Origin: Novosphingobium hassiacum
Lineage (GTDB): Bacteria; Pseudomonadota; Alphaproteobacteria; Sphingomonadales; Sphingomonadaceae
DNA length: 64,000 nt
NCBI RefSeq assembly: GCF_014196055.1
Contig: NZ_JACICY010000001.1
Coordinates: 820,203 to 884,202 of the forward strand
Direction of reading: 5' to 3'
In this document: positions 37,123 through 46,972 of the stretch, piece by piece
How positions within the stretch are numbered: the stretch's first letter is position 1
Layout: each line of letters starts with the position of its first letter
Made by a program: the position numbers and the translations under genes
Notes under the pieces: model-generated
Told to the model about the DNA's origin: nothing
The model's database searches: none
Seen by the model: only the letters and a program-made list of their open reading frames with translations

Positions 37123-38639
37123 TCGAAGGACAGACCATGGACATGCCAAATCTGCCCCGCCGCATCGTCATTGCCGGTGGCGGCACATCGGGCTGGATGG
37201 CAGCTGCTGCCCTTGCGCGCACGCTTGGCCCGGTGGCTGAAGTGACGCTGGTCGAATCCGATGCGATCGGCACGATCGGCGTCGGCGAAAGCACGATCCC
37301 GCCGCTGGTGGCCTACAACCGGCTGCTCGGGATCGGCGAGGCCGAGTTCATGAAGGCGACCCAAGCGACCTTCAAGCTGGGTATCATGTTCGAAAACTGG
37401 AAGGATCAGGGTGCACGCTACTTCCACTCCTTCGGCGGCACGGGCAAGGACCACTGGTCGGCCGGGTTCCAGCACTTCTGGCTGCACGCACAGACGCAAG
37501 GGCATAGCGAACCCTACGACGACTACTGCCTCGAACTGAAAGCCGCCGAAGCAGGCAAATTCGCGCACTTGCCCGACGACCGGATCAATTACGCCTACCA
37601 ACTCGATTCCTCCCTCTATGCAGCGTTCCTGCGCCGCATGGCCGAAAGCGATGGCTGCAACCGGGTCGAGGGGCGCATCGCGCACGTCGAGCTTGATGGG
37701 CAAAACGGCGATATTGCCGCCCTGATGCTGGACGGTGGCCGCCGCATCGAAGGCGATCTGTTCCTGGATTGCACCGGCTTTCGCGCGCTCCTGATCGAAG
37801 GTGCGCTCCATGCCGGGTTCGACGACTGGACCCACTGGCTGCCCTGCGATGGCGCCGTCGCGATCCAGACCGCCAGCGTGCGGCCGCCGGTGCCCTATAC
37901 CCGCGCAATCGCGCACGAGGCAGGGTGGCAATGGCGTATCCCGCTGCAACACCGCGCGGGCAACGGCATCGTCTATTGCAGCCGCTACATGGACCGCGAA
38001 GCAGCGCTGGAGAAACTGCTGGGCACGATCGAAGGCGAGACGCTGACCCAGCCCAATTTCATGTCGTTCAAGACCGGCGCAAGGCGCAAGCAGTGGCACC
38101 GCAATTGCATCGCCGTCGGGCTTTCGGGCGGTTTCATGGAGCCGCTGGAATCAACCAGCATCCACCTGATCCAGCGCGCGGTGCTGCGCATTGTCCGCAT
38201 GCTGCCTGCCGGCCGGCCAAGCGACCGCGACATCGCCGAATTCAACGATCAGCAATTTACCGATATGGAACAGATCCGCGATTTCCTGATCCTCCATTAT
38301 AAGGCAACCGAACGTGCCGACAGCCCGTTCTGGCGGCACTGCGCGTCGATGGAAGTGCCTGAAAGCCTCTCGCACAAGATCGACCTGTTTCGTGAAACCG
38401 GCCGCGTATTCCGTCGCAACGAGGAGCTTTTTGCCGAGAACAGCTGGGTCCAGGTGATGATGGGCCAAGGCATTCTCCCCCAAAGCTATCATCCGGTCGC
38501 AGCCAAGCTGAGTGGCGAAGAGCTTTCCTATCTGCTCGCCTCGCTTCGCGAAAATGTAACCAAAACGGTTTCCGGCATGCCCGAGCATTTCGCCTACGTA
38601 TCGCACTACTGCGGCGTGCGTGAGGCAAGCGTCGCATGA
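37119..38639 (+). CDS. Flavin-dependent tryptophan halogenase family protein, copy B
   Basis: 506 residues with a full halogenase set: IVIAGGGTSGWMAA, GVGESTIPP, catalytic-type Lys at residue 86 (TFKLGIMFENW), the intact WQWRIP at residues 270-275, and FMEPLESTSIHLI with the conserved Glu. It belongs to the group that includes BrvH and the Xanthomonas halogenases near TonB receptors. Overlaps at both ends are 4 nt. The natural substrate of this group is, as far as I know, unsettled. Confidence 0.88.
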   Translation: MIEGQTMDMPNLPRRIVIAGGGTSGWMAAAALARTLGPVAEVTLVESDAIGTIGVGESTIPPLVAYNRLLGIGEAEFMKATQATFKLGIMFENWKDQGARYFHSFGGTGKDHWSAGFQHFWLHAQTQGHSEPYDDYCLELKAAEAGKFAHLPDDRINYAYQLDSSLYAAFLRRMAESDGCNRVEGRIAHVELDGQNGDIAALMLDGGRRIEGDLFLDCTGFRALLIEGALHAGFDDWTHWLPCDGAVAIQTASVRPPVPYTRAIAHEAGWQWRIPLQHRAGNGIVYCSRYMDREAALEKLLGTIEGETLTQPNFMSFKTGARRKQWHRNCIAVGLSGGFMEPLESTSIHLIQRAVLRIVRMLPAGRPSDRDIAEFNDQQFTDMEQIRDFLILHYKATERADSPFWRHCASMEVPESLSHKIDLFRETGRVFRRNEELFAENSWVQVMMGQGILPQSYHPVAAKLSGEELSYLLASLRENVTKTVSGMPEHFAYVSHYCGVREASVA

Positions 38640-39583
38640 ACGCCTTGCTACTCGCTTTGTCGGCTGCGACCGCGGCCACGCCCCTTCCGCCACCCGCACC
38701 CGCCCCGGGCTGGTCGTTGGTCTGGTCCGACGAGTTCGACGGCAGCACCATTGATGCCAAGCGCTGGACCCTGGCCAGCGATTGCTGGGGCGGCGGCAAC
38801 GCCGAGCAGCAGTGCTATACCGATCGTCCCACCAATGCCGCGGTCAAGGATGGCCTGCTGGTGATAACGGCAAGGGAAGAAACGTTCACCGGTCCGGCAT
38901 TTCCCGCAGATCAGCGTTCCGCGCCCGACAAGCGGGGAACGGCGACCCGCCCGTTCACATCGGCGCGGCTGACGACGCAAGGCAAGGCCGCGTGGCGCTA
39001 TGGCCGCATCGAAGTGCGCGCGCGCTTGCCGCAAGGCCAGGGCATGTGGCCCGCCATATGGATGTTGCCCGAAGACAACCGCTATGGCGCTTGGGCCGCT
39101 TCGGGCGAGATCGACATCATGGAAGCGGTCAACCTGGGTGAACCGTGCACGAAGGGCGTCCCTGGCTGCCCGACCGGACTCGAACGGGGCATTCTGGGCA
39201 CGCTGCATTTCGGAGGCACATGGCCTGCAAATGAGCATCGAGGCATGACCGCAGCGATGCCCGGCTCACTTGACGGGTTTCATGACTACGCCGTGGAATG
39301 GAGCCCAAAAGCGATCACCTGGTTCATCGACGACAAACCGTTTCAGACACAACGGCCCGGTGACTGGTCCACGCTTGGCTCGGACAAGCCGGTCGCACCA
39401 TTCGATCAACGCTTTCATCTGGTGCTGAACCTTGCCGTGGGCGGCCGTCTGGCCGAGGACCGCAACAAGGGCGGGGTCGGGCGCGAGGGCTTTCCCAAAC
39501 AGATGGCCATCGATTGGGTTCACGTCTGGCAATGCGCGGGCGATCCCGCTAGCACTGCACATTGCGAAACGAGTGGGGACTGA
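38636..39583 (+). CDS. GH16 endo-beta-1,3(4)-glucanase
   Basis: 315 residues. A short N-terminal hydrophobic segment precedes a GH16 jelly-roll with LVWSDEFDG, GRIEVRARLPQGQGMWPAIW and the catalytic motif GEIDIMEAVN (nucleophile Glu158, acid/base Glu163). It should cut laminarin-like or lichenan-like beta-glucans outside the cytoplasm. It is coupled to the halogenase by a 4-nt overlap, which ties the halogenase cassette to polysaccharide use. Confidence 0.93.
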   Translation: MNALLLALSAATAATPLPPPAPAPGWSLVWSDEFDGSTIDAKRWTLASDCWGGGNAEQQCYTDRPTNAAVKDGLLVITAREETFTGPAFPADQRSAPDKRGTATRPFTSARLTTQGKAAWRYGRIEVRARLPQGQGMWPAIWMLPEDNRYGAWAASGEIDIMEAVNLGEPCTKGVPGCPTGLERGILGTLHFGGTWPANEHRGMTAAMPGSLDGFHDYAVEWSPKAITWFIDDKPFQTQRPGDWSTLGSDKPVAPFDQRFHLVLNLAVGGRLAEDRNKGGVGREGFPKQMAIDWVHVWQCAGDPASTAHCETSGD

Positions 39584-39591
39584 TACCGAAC

Positions 39592-40633
39592 ATGGCGCGG
39601 CGAAAGCAGGCGGTCACGATCAAGCATGTTGCGGCCGAGGCCGGAGTATCGCTGCAGACGGTCAGCCGTGTCATCAATAACGAAGCGAGCGTTCGGCCCG
39701 AAATGAAGGTTCGGGTGCAATCGGCGATCGACAAGCTGGGCTATGTCCCTTCGATCGCGGCACAACGGATGAGCGGATCGCGTTCCTATATCATTCTGGC
39801 TTTGAACGACCGCGATCGCACGATTGCCGATTGGCGTGCACGGCAGGGTACCGACTGGGTCGACCAGATGCTGCTCGGCGGGATGCTCAGCTGTGCCGAG
39901 AATGGCTATCGCCTGATCATTGAACTGGTCGATACACACAACGACCATGTCGAGCGCGAGCTTGCGGCGGCAATCGCTGCGCTTCAGCCCGATGGCGTCA
40001 TCCTTACGCCACCACACTCCGACAACCCGCTCATTACGGGGTTGCTGGCCAAGCGCCAGATTCCCTTCGCCCGGATCGGCTCGCGCAGCACGGGCGACGG
40101 CATCGCACTGACCATGGACGACGAAGGAGCGGCACAGCAGGCAACGCAGCATCTGCTCGCGCTCGGTCATCGCAGCATCGGCTTCATCGCAGGACCTGCC
40201 GATTATCAGCTCTCGGGCTGGCGCGGCCATGGCCGAAGCCGGGATGAGCACGGACGGCCTGCTTGCCACGGGTGATTTCAGCTATGCTTCGGGCGAACTT
40301 GCGGCACGCGCCTTGCTGAGCCGGGCGAGCCCGCCCAGCGCGATTGTCGTCAGCAACGATCAGATGGCCCTCGCAACGATCGAAGTGGCACATACCATGG
40401 GTCTGGCCATCCCTGCGGATCTGTCGCTGGTATGCTTCGACAATACGCCGTTGGTGCGGTTCACCCGGCCGCCGCTTACAGCGGTCGATCAGCCAGTGGC
40501 CGAGATAACGGCGCGGGCGGTCGAGCTTCTGATTGCCGCCCAGCGCGAGGAACTGTCTGTGACGATCCCGGTCGTCGTACCCGCCAGCCTGGTCGTCCGT
40601 GAATCAACCGCTGCGCCGCGCGATGCGGGTTGA
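39592..40633 (+). pseudogene. LacI-family regulator split by a frameshift
   Basis: The N-terminal part, from ATG 39592, has the HTH VTIKHVAAEAGVSLQTVSRVINN and a periplasmic-binding-like core up to FIAGPADYQLSGW. The frame then runs into unrelated residues and stops at 40275. The rest continues from AMAEAG (about 40229) in the next frame to 40633 with IVVSNDQMALATIEV and DNTPLVRFTRPPLTAV. The break is near 40219-40228 in a GCGCGG run, and residues usual before AMAEAG are also short. This is a real mutation, a deletion, or a sequence error. Full-length function would be repression of the glucan genes. Confidence 0.8.
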
Positions 40634-41816
40634 TCGCCTCCGCACGCAGTCCGGTTTCCTCCCCCTCTTCGCGCTGGCCTGGGCAGGCGCTGCCATTGCC
40701 TATATTCCGTTCCTGACCATCCTCTTGCCGGTCCGGATCGAAACGCTCGCAGGCGTTACGGGCAAGAGCGATCTGGCAGTGACATGGATCGGCAGCTTCG
40801 CATTTGCCGGAGCGATCGCAGCCAGCATCGGTGGCATCGCGTTCGGTTGGGCAAGCGACGTCTTGGGCAACCGGCGCATCTGGGTGGCTGCCGGCCTGGT
40901 ATTATCCGTAGGCTTGCTGCTGCTGACCACACAGGTCACCACGTTTCTCAAACACATCGTGCTTCTGACGTGCTGGCAATTGGCTCTCAACATGATGCTC
41001 GGCCCTTTGTCCGCATGGGCCGGAGACCTTGTCCCGGACAGCCAGAAGGGCAAGCTGGGCGGGATGATGGCCTTTGCGCCAGCCGCAGGTGCGCTGACCG
41101 GCGCTTTCGTCACCGTGCCGGGGATGGCCGGGCCCGAGATGCGGGTGCTCATCGTCGCACTTCTTCAGGTCTGTTGTGTCGTCCCCCTGCTCCTTTTCGG
41201 ATCTCTCGCGCGGGCTCCCGTCACGGAACCAGAAGCGCCCTCCTCTCAGTCCGACATGCCGCAACGCTCCGTGCTGCTGCGCATGTGGGTGGCACGCCTG
41301 TTGGTGCAAATATCCGAAGCCACGTTGTTCGCCTACCTTTACCTGTGGCTGCGATCGCTCGACCCATCCTTCGATGATTCGACGACCGCGCGCATTTTCG
41401 GCGGCATGCTGGCAGTTTCCGTGCCGCTGACGCTGATCATCGGGTCTTGGACCGACCGTCAAGGAAAACCGCTGTTGCCCTTGCGCATCGCCGCCGCATT
41501 TGCCTGCGCGGCTTTGCTGCTGATGGGCGGAACCACGAGCCCGGTGGTGGCGGTCGTCGGCTATGCGGCGTTCAACTTGTGCAGCAGCGTGTTTCTGGCC
41601 CTGCACTCTGCCCAGACCTTGCGCGTTCTGCCGCGCGGCGACCGGCGCGGTCGCGATCTGGGGGTCTTCAACCTCACCAATACCCTGCCTTCGCTGGTTA
41701 TGCCCGCCTTGACGATAACCCTGATCCCCGAGATCGGATTCCGCGGGCTGTTCGTGCTGTTAGCGGTTCTTGCCTTGGGCGCTGCCGCTCTCCTTAGCCC
41801 TGCCCGCCCCCGCTGA
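40599..41816 (+). CDS. MFS transporter
   Basis: 405 residues, about twelve membrane helices with an amphipathic middle loop; FGWASDVLGNRR is the MFS loop 2-3 motif. It starts at GTG 40599 (ATG 40623 is an alternative), overlapping the end of the LacI gene. The family is of the oligosaccharide/sugar-like type found in sphingomonad glycan loci. Predicted role: import of glucan-derived sugar across the inner membrane. Exact substrate unknown. Confidence 0.85.
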   Translation: MNQPLRRAMRVDRLRTQSGFLPLFALAWAGAAIAYIPFLTILLPVRIETLAGVTGKSDLAVTWIGSFAFAGAIAASIGGIAFGWASDVLGNRRIWVAAGLVLSVGLLLLTTQVTTFLKHIVLLTCWQLALNMMLGPLSAWAGDLVPDSQKGKLGGMMAFAPAAGALTGAFVTVPGMAGPEMRVLIVALLQVCCVVPLLLFGSLARAPVTEPEAPSSQSDMPQRSVLLRMWVARLLVQISEATLFAYLYLWLRSLDPSFDDSTTARIFGGMLAVSVPLTLIIGSWTDRQGKPLLPLRIAAAFACAALLLMGGTTSPVVAVVGYAAFNLCSSVFLALHSAQTLRVLPRGDRRGRDLGVFNLTNTLPSLVMPALTITLIPEIGFRGLFVLLAVLALGAAALLSPARPR

Positions 41817-41879
41817 TCGGGCGAAGCGACCAGATTTTTGAAGAATGCTTGATTTCCCAAGAGCATCATGTCATCTGGT

Positions 41880-41894
41880 AATGATAACGTTCAC
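41880..41894 (-). promoter_or_regulatory. LacI-type operator before the GH3 gene
   Basis: AATGATAACGTTCAC, the exact inverse complement of the 15-mer at 30726-30740. It lies 21 bp before the GH3 start codon, in its leader. This supports co-regulation of receptor and beta-glucosidase. Confidence 0.55.
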
Positions 41895-41915
41895 AAAGCG
41901 AAAATGGGAGATCCA

Positions 41916-44366
41916 ATGCGCAGTTCTGCATTGATGGCGGCTGTCCTCTTGTCGGGAAGCTGGGCGGCAATCAGCCGGGCAGAACAGCCACAGGCGCCTG
42001 CCGCACCGACGATGCAGACCGCACCGGAAGCCACCGCACATCCGTCCGCGTGGCCCGCCGCGCGAAGCCCATCTGCGTTTTCCACTTCGCGTGACGAAGC
42101 GCGGATAAGCGCGATCATGGCAAAGATGACGCTTGAACAGAAAGTCGGCCAGCTGATCCAGGCAGACATCTCAGCAATCACGCCCGAAGACCTCGCAAAA
42201 TATCCGCTTGGATCGATCCTCGCGGGCGGAAACAGCGGTCCCTACGGCGATGAACGAGCCGATGGCGCAAAATGGGCCAAGCTCGTAGCGGCGTTTCACG
42301 CTGCCTCGCGCAATTCGGGTGCAGGCATTCCCGTCCTGTTCGGCGTCGACGCCGTGCACGGCCATTCCAACTTGCCCGGTTCAACGATCTTCCCTCACAA
42401 CATCGGCCTTGGCGCCGCGCGCGATCCTGCGCTGATCCAGCGCATCGGCGCAGCAACCGCCGCCGAAATAGCAGGAACCGGTATCGACTGGACATTCGCG
42501 CCGACATTGGCCGTCCCGCAGGATTTGCGCTGGGGTCGTAGCTACGAGGGCTATGCCGCCGATCCCGCACTGGTCTCAGCTTACGGCAAGGCCATGGTCC
42601 GCGGATTGCAGGGCACGCTCGTCGCCGGGAAGCCGCTGGGCGCGCAGAACGTCGCAGCAACTGCCAAGCACTTCCTGGCCGATGGTGGCACCGCTGAGGG
42701 CAAGGATCAGGGCGATGCCAGGATCTCCGAACGCGAACTGATTGCAACGCATGCCATGGGCTATCCCGCCGCGATCGACGCTGGTGCATTGACAGTAATG
42801 GCCAGCTTTTCGACATGGAACGGTGCTAAGCACCACGGCAACAAATCGCTGCTGACAGGCGTCCTCAAGGAACGCATGGGCTTTGCTGGCCTGGTGGTCG
42901 GCGACTGGAACGGTCACGGCCAGATCCCTGGTTGCACAGTCACCGATTGCCCGGCTGCGATCAATGCCGGGCTGGACTTGTTCATGGCCCCGGAAAGCTG
43001 GAAGCCGTTGTTCGCCAACACCTTGCGCGAAGCCCGCGAAGGCGTGATCCCGGCTGCACGGATCGACGATGCCGTCCGCCGGATCCTGCGGGTGAAGCTC
43101 AAACTCGGCATGCTGGACGCCAAACCTGTCGAGCGCGGCAATCCTGCCATGGTCGGTGCCCCGGCCCATCTTGCGATAGCGCGCGAAGCCGTGGCAAAAT
43201 CGCTCGTCCTGCTCAAGAACGAAGGTGGTGTCCTGCCGCTGCGCCCCGGCGCGAAAGTTCTGATCACGGGCCATGGCGCCGACAACATGGCAATGCAGGC
43301 GGGTGGCTGGACGATCACCTGGCAGGGCACCGACACGACCTCGGCCGATTTCCCCAAGGGCCAGACCATCGGACAGGCCATCGCCAGTCAGGTCATTGCT
43401 GCCGGAGGGCAGGCGACGCTGTCGACCGAGGGTACGTCTGCGAACAAGCCCGATGTTGCCGTCGTTGTGCTGGGCGAGCGTCCCTATGCCGAATTTCAGG
43501 GTGATCTGCCTGACATCGCGTTTCGGACAACGCGTGAGGACGATGCGCTGATCGCTCGGCTCAAGGCGCAAGGTACACGCATCGTTACCGTGTTTCTGTC
43601 CGGCCGCCCGATGTTTGCGAGCAAGCTGATCAACCAGTCAGATGCTTTCGTTGCCGCGTGGCTCCCTGGCAGTCAGGGCATCGGAGTTGCCGATGTGCTG
43701 GTGGCGCAGGCCAATGGCAAACCGCTTCGCGATTTCACGGGCAAGTTGCCTTTCGCTTGGCCCGACGATGCACATTCGCCTGTGCTCAAGCCGGCATTTC
43801 CGACAGGCTACGGCCTCAGCTACGCGAAACCTGCCAGCGTCGCCCGGCTGAACGAAGATCCGCGCATGGAACTGGCGGAATCGGCCAGCGCGGAGAACTA
43901 TTTCGTTCGCGGCAACGTACCGGCACCCTGGCATCTAGGAATCGACGGGGCGATTACGTCGCGGGCGGTCGATCTTTCCGCTCAGGAAGATGCACGACAA
44001 TTCACTTGGAACGCGGACGGCAGCCTTTCTATAGAGGGTACTCCGGTAGACTTGATGCGCCAGCTTAATGGAGGGTTCGCTCTCTTGCTGGATTGGCGGA
44101 TAGACCGGGCAGTGGCGGGTCCGATCAAAGTATCGTTTGGCGAGGCAACGCTTGATATTGGAGATCTCGTGCGCGCGGCACCTTCCGGCTCGCCAGTTCA
44201 GACGCGTATTCCGCTAACGTGCTTCAAGGACGCCGGCGCCAACTTCACGGCTGTCGGCGCGCCGCTGCGCATTGCCGCGCCCGTCGGATTTACCGCGACC
44301 TTGCGCAACGTGAACATCGAAGGAGTGGGCGTCACTATCGCGTGCCCCCCGGTTCAGAAAAAATAG
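41916..44366 (+). CDS. GH3 exo-beta-1,3/1,4-glucan glucohydrolase
   Basis: 816 residues from ATG 41916 (GGGAG before it), with a signal peptide. An N-terminal TIM barrel has FGVDAVHGHSNLPG, and the nucleophile Asp330 is in VVGDWNGHGQIPG. An alpha/beta sandwich domain follows with LITGHGADNMAMQAGGW and an extra C-terminal domain of the ExoP type. It removes glucose from glucan ends or cello/laminari-oligosaccharides, finishing the work of the GH16 enzyme. It is 19 bp from gluP. Confidence 0.93.
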   Translation: MRSSALMAAVLLSGSWAAISRAEQPQAPAAPTMQTAPEATAHPSAWPAARSPSAFSTSRDEARISAIMAKMTLEQKVGQLIQADISAITPEDLAKYPLGSILAGGNSGPYGDERADGAKWAKLVAAFHAASRNSGAGIPVLFGVDAVHGHSNLPGSTIFPHNIGLGAARDPALIQRIGAATAAEIAGTGIDWTFAPTLAVPQDLRWGRSYEGYAADPALVSAYGKAMVRGLQGTLVAGKPLGAQNVAATAKHFLADGGTAEGKDQGDARISERELIATHAMGYPAAIDAGALTVMASFSTWNGAKHHGNKSLLTGVLKERMGFAGLVVGDWNGHGQIPGCTVTDCPAAINAGLDLFMAPESWKPLFANTLREAREGVIPAARIDDAVRRILRVKLKLGMLDAKPVERGNPAMVGAPAHLAIAREAVAKSLVLLKNEGGVLPLRPGAKVLITGHGADNMAMQAGGWTITWQGTDTTSADFPKGQTIGQAIASQVIAAGGQATLSTEGTSANKPDVAVVVLGERPYAEFQGDLPDIAFRTTREDDALIARLKAQGTRIVTVFLSGRPMFASKLINQSDAFVAAWLPGSQGIGVADVLVAQANGKPLRDFTGKLPFAWPDDAHSPVLKPAFPTGYGLSYAKPASVARLNEDPRMELAESASAENYFVRGNVPAPWHLGIDGAITSRAVDLSAQEDARQFTWNADGSLSIEGTPVDLMRQLNGGFALLLDWRIDRAVAGPIKVSFGEATLDIGDLVRAAPSGSPVQTRIPLTCFKDAGANFTAVGAPLRIAAPVGFTATLRNVNIEGVGVTIACPPVQKK

Positions 44367-44384
44367 AAAAACAAGGGAGAAGAC

Positions 44385-45692
44385 ATGGCGCTCGCACCAG
44401 GCCAGCTTGGCGATCCGACCACTGCTGACACCAACGGAACCGCGGTGAATGCACCGGGTCTGCAGATATTCGTCTTTGCGCTGTTCTTCATCTTTGGCGG
44501 GATCACCTCGCTGAACGATGTGATCATTCCCAAGCTGAAAGAGCTGTTCACGCTCAATTATGCGCAGGCCATGCTGGTGCAGTCGGCTTTCTTCGCGGCC
44601 TATTTCGCGATTTCGATACCCGCCGCAGCGCTGGTCAAGAAGCTTGGCTACATGCGCAGTGCGGCCTTGGGTCTGCTGGCGATGATGGGTGGCTGCCTGC
44701 TTTTCGTCCCGGCATCGGCAAGCGCGACATTTGGGGTATTTCTGATGGCGCTGTTCGTGCTCGCATCGGGGATAACCGTCGTTCAGGTCGTGGCCAATCC
44801 CCTGATCTCGCTGCTCGGACCAGCCAATACGACGAGCAGCCGCCTGACTTTTGCCCAAGCCTTCAATTCGCTCGGCACCACGATCTTCCCCTATGTCGGT
44901 TCAATCGTGATCCTTGGCGGGCTGGCCGACGTTTCCGCCTCGCAACTGTCCGGCCCAGGGCTCGATGCTTATCGGGTCGAAGAAACACGCGTTGTCGTCA
45001 TGGCCTATCTAGGCCTTGCCGCTGCTCTGGCAGTGGTGGCCGCAGTGGTCTGGTTCAACCGGAACCGCCTCAAGGGTGAGCGTCACAGCGGCGGTTCGAT
45101 CATCAGCAGTTTCGACCTGTTGAAGCAGAAGCGCTTCGGCTTCGGATCTGCGTGCATCTTCCTCTACGTGGGCGCTGAAGTTGCGATCGGCTCGTTCATC
45201 GTCAACTATCTGATGCAGTCCTCGGTCCTCGGTCTGGACGAGCAATCAGCTGGCAAGCTGATCCCGCTCTACTGGGGCGGTGCGCTGGTTGGGCGCTTCA
45301 TCGGATCGGGCCTGCTGCGGGTACTCAGACCGGGCCGAGTGCTGACCGCCAATGCCATCGGCGCGATTGCACTCATCATCATTTCCGCAAATTCGACCGG
45401 CGCTGTCTCGGGCTACTCGCTCCTGCTGATCGGCCTGATGAATTCGATCATGTTCCCCACGATCTTCAGCCTGGCTTGCGAAGGCCTGGGGCCGCGCACC
45501 GCTGATGGGTCTGGTGTCATCTGCATGGCGATCGTCGGCGGCGCGGTCATCCCGCCGCTTACCGGCTCGCTCGCAGATATCTCGGGCAGTCTGGCCATCG
45601 CGCTGGCCTTGCCCGCAATATGCTATGCCGTGATCGCCGCTTTCGGCGTGTTCGCCTCGAAGCCACAAGGCCGTGACCAGCAGTCGGCGTGA
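44385..45692 (+). CDS. gluP: Glucose/galactose MFS importer (GluP/FucP type)
   Basis: 435 residues with about twelve transmembrane helices. Family marks: FALFFIFGGITSLNDVIIP, VVANPLISLLG and FAQAFNSLGTTIFPYVG in the first half. It imports the glucose released by the GH3 enzyme by proton symport. The gene is 19 bp after GH3 and 20 bp before the antiporter gene, so it is in the same operon. Confidence 0.9.
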   Translation: MALAPGQLGDPTTADTNGTAVNAPGLQIFVFALFFIFGGITSLNDVIIPKLKELFTLNYAQAMLVQSAFFAAYFAISIPAAALVKKLGYMRSAALGLLAMMGGCLLFVPASASATFGVFLMALFVLASGITVVQVVANPLISLLGPANTTSSRLTFAQAFNSLGTTIFPYVGSIVILGGLADVSASQLSGPGLDAYRVEETRVVVMAYLGLAAALAVVAAVVWFNRNRLKGERHSGGSIISSFDLLKQKRFGFGSACIFLYVGAEVAIGSFIVNYLMQSSVLGLDEQSAGKLIPLYWGGALVGRFIGSGLLRVLRPGRVLTANAIGAIALIIISANSTGAVSGYSLLLIGLMNSIMFPTIFSLACEGLGPRTADGSGVICMAIVGGAVIPPLTGSLADISGSLAIALALPAICYAVIAAFGVFASKPQGRDQQSA

Positions 45693-45712
45693 TCGGAGTG
45701 TGAGCTTCCAGA

Positions 45713-46972
45713 ATGACTGCGGCCCAATCGAGCATCCTGTTCTTTCTGCAGATGGCTGCAATTCTGGCGACGTGCCGCGTCGTTGGCTGGTTCGTTCAGC
45801 GGTTTCTAGGTCAGCCCCAGGTTGTGGGCGAGATGATCGCCGGGATACTTCTGGGTCCATCGCTGCTCGGGTGGCTCTTGCCCGGCGTCGAAGCCACACT
45901 GTTTCCGGCTGAATCACGCAAGGTACTCTACGTCGGCGCCCAACTCGGGGTCGGGCTGTACATGTTCATTGTCGGCCTCACCCTCGATCGCGCCGAATTC
46001 CGTGTTCATGCGCGAAGTTCCGCTGCGGTCTCGATCGGCGGGATGATCGCGCCCTTTGCCGTCGCGGCGCTCATGGTCCCGTGGCTGCTCAACCACCCCG
46101 GCTTGTTTTCGCCGGCGATTTCCTCCGGTCAGGCTGCGTTGTTCCTTGGCTCGGCCATAGCCATCACCGCCTTTCCCATGCTTGCGCGGATCATTCACGA
46201 GCGCGGCATAGCGGGCACGCGGCTGGGGTTGCTCTCGCTTTCAGCAGGCGCCATCGGCGATGCTGGCGCCTGGGGCGTGATCGCTCTGGTCCTTGCCAGT
46301 CTCGGCGATGGTGCTGGCACCGCGGTTCTGGCCATCGGAGGCGGCCTGGCCTTTGCCGTGGTCATGATCTGGCTTGCCCCGGCACAGCTCCAGCGGCTTG
46401 CCACGCTGGCCCAACGCAACGGCGGGGTCGATGGCGGGGTCATGGCGATCGTGCTGATCCTGTTCCTGCTCAGCGCATGGGCGATGGACGCTGCGGGAAT
46501 TCATGCGGTTTTCGGCGGCTTCCTCTTGGGCACGGCCATGCCCCGTGGCAAATTCGCCGAAGACCTGCGTGCGCGGCTCGAACCGTTCACGGTCGTTTTC
46601 CTGCTGCCGATGTTCTTCACGTTCTCCGGCCTCAACACCCACTTGCAGGTGCTCGGCAGCGCCTCGCTCATCACCGTAACGCTGGCCATCGTCGCGGCGT
46701 CTATCCTTGCCAAGGGCGGCGCCTGCTATCTCGCCGCTCGCCTGTCCGGACAGGACCACGCCACCGCGATGGGCATCGGCGCATTGATGAACGCGCGCGG
46801 CCTGATGGAACTCATCATCATCAACATCGGCCTGTCTCGCGGGATCATCGGCGCGGAGCTGTTCGCCATTCTGGTGCTGATGGCCGTCGTCACCACGCTC
46901 ATGGCCACCCCGCTGTTCGAACTGGTCTATGGCCGCGCGGCAAGGGCAAGAGGCGAAATCAAGGTTGTGTAG
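45713..46972 (+). CDS. CPA2-family cation:proton antiporter
   Basis: 419 residues, Kef/NapA-like with 12-13 helices. LVGEMIAGILLGPSLLG-type text appears as QVVGEMIAGILLGPSLLGW, with GVGLYMFIVGL and the ALMNARGLMELIIINIGL end helix. No RCK (TrkA-N) domain is attached, so it is a bare antiporter. It probably exchanges K+ or Na+ for protons; its tie to the glucan operon is positional. Confidence 0.85.
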   Translation: MTAAQSSILFFLQMAAILATCRVVGWFVQRFLGQPQVVGEMIAGILLGPSLLGWLLPGVEATLFPAESRKVLYVGAQLGVGLYMFIVGLTLDRAEFRVHARSSAAVSIGGMIAPFAVAALMVPWLLNHPGLFSPAISSGQAALFLGSAIAITAFPMLARIIHERGIAGTRLGLLSLSAGAIGDAGAWGVIALVLASLGDGAGTAVLAIGGGLAFAVVMIWLAPAQLQRLATLAQRNGGVDGGVMAIVLILFLLSAWAMDAAGIHAVFGGFLLGTAMPRGKFAEDLRARLEPFTVVFLLPMFFTFSGLNTHLQVLGSASLITVTLAIVAASILAKGGACYLAARLSGQDHATAMGIGALMNARGLMELIIINIGLSRGIIGAELFAILVLMAVVTTLMATPLFELVYGRAARARGEIKVV

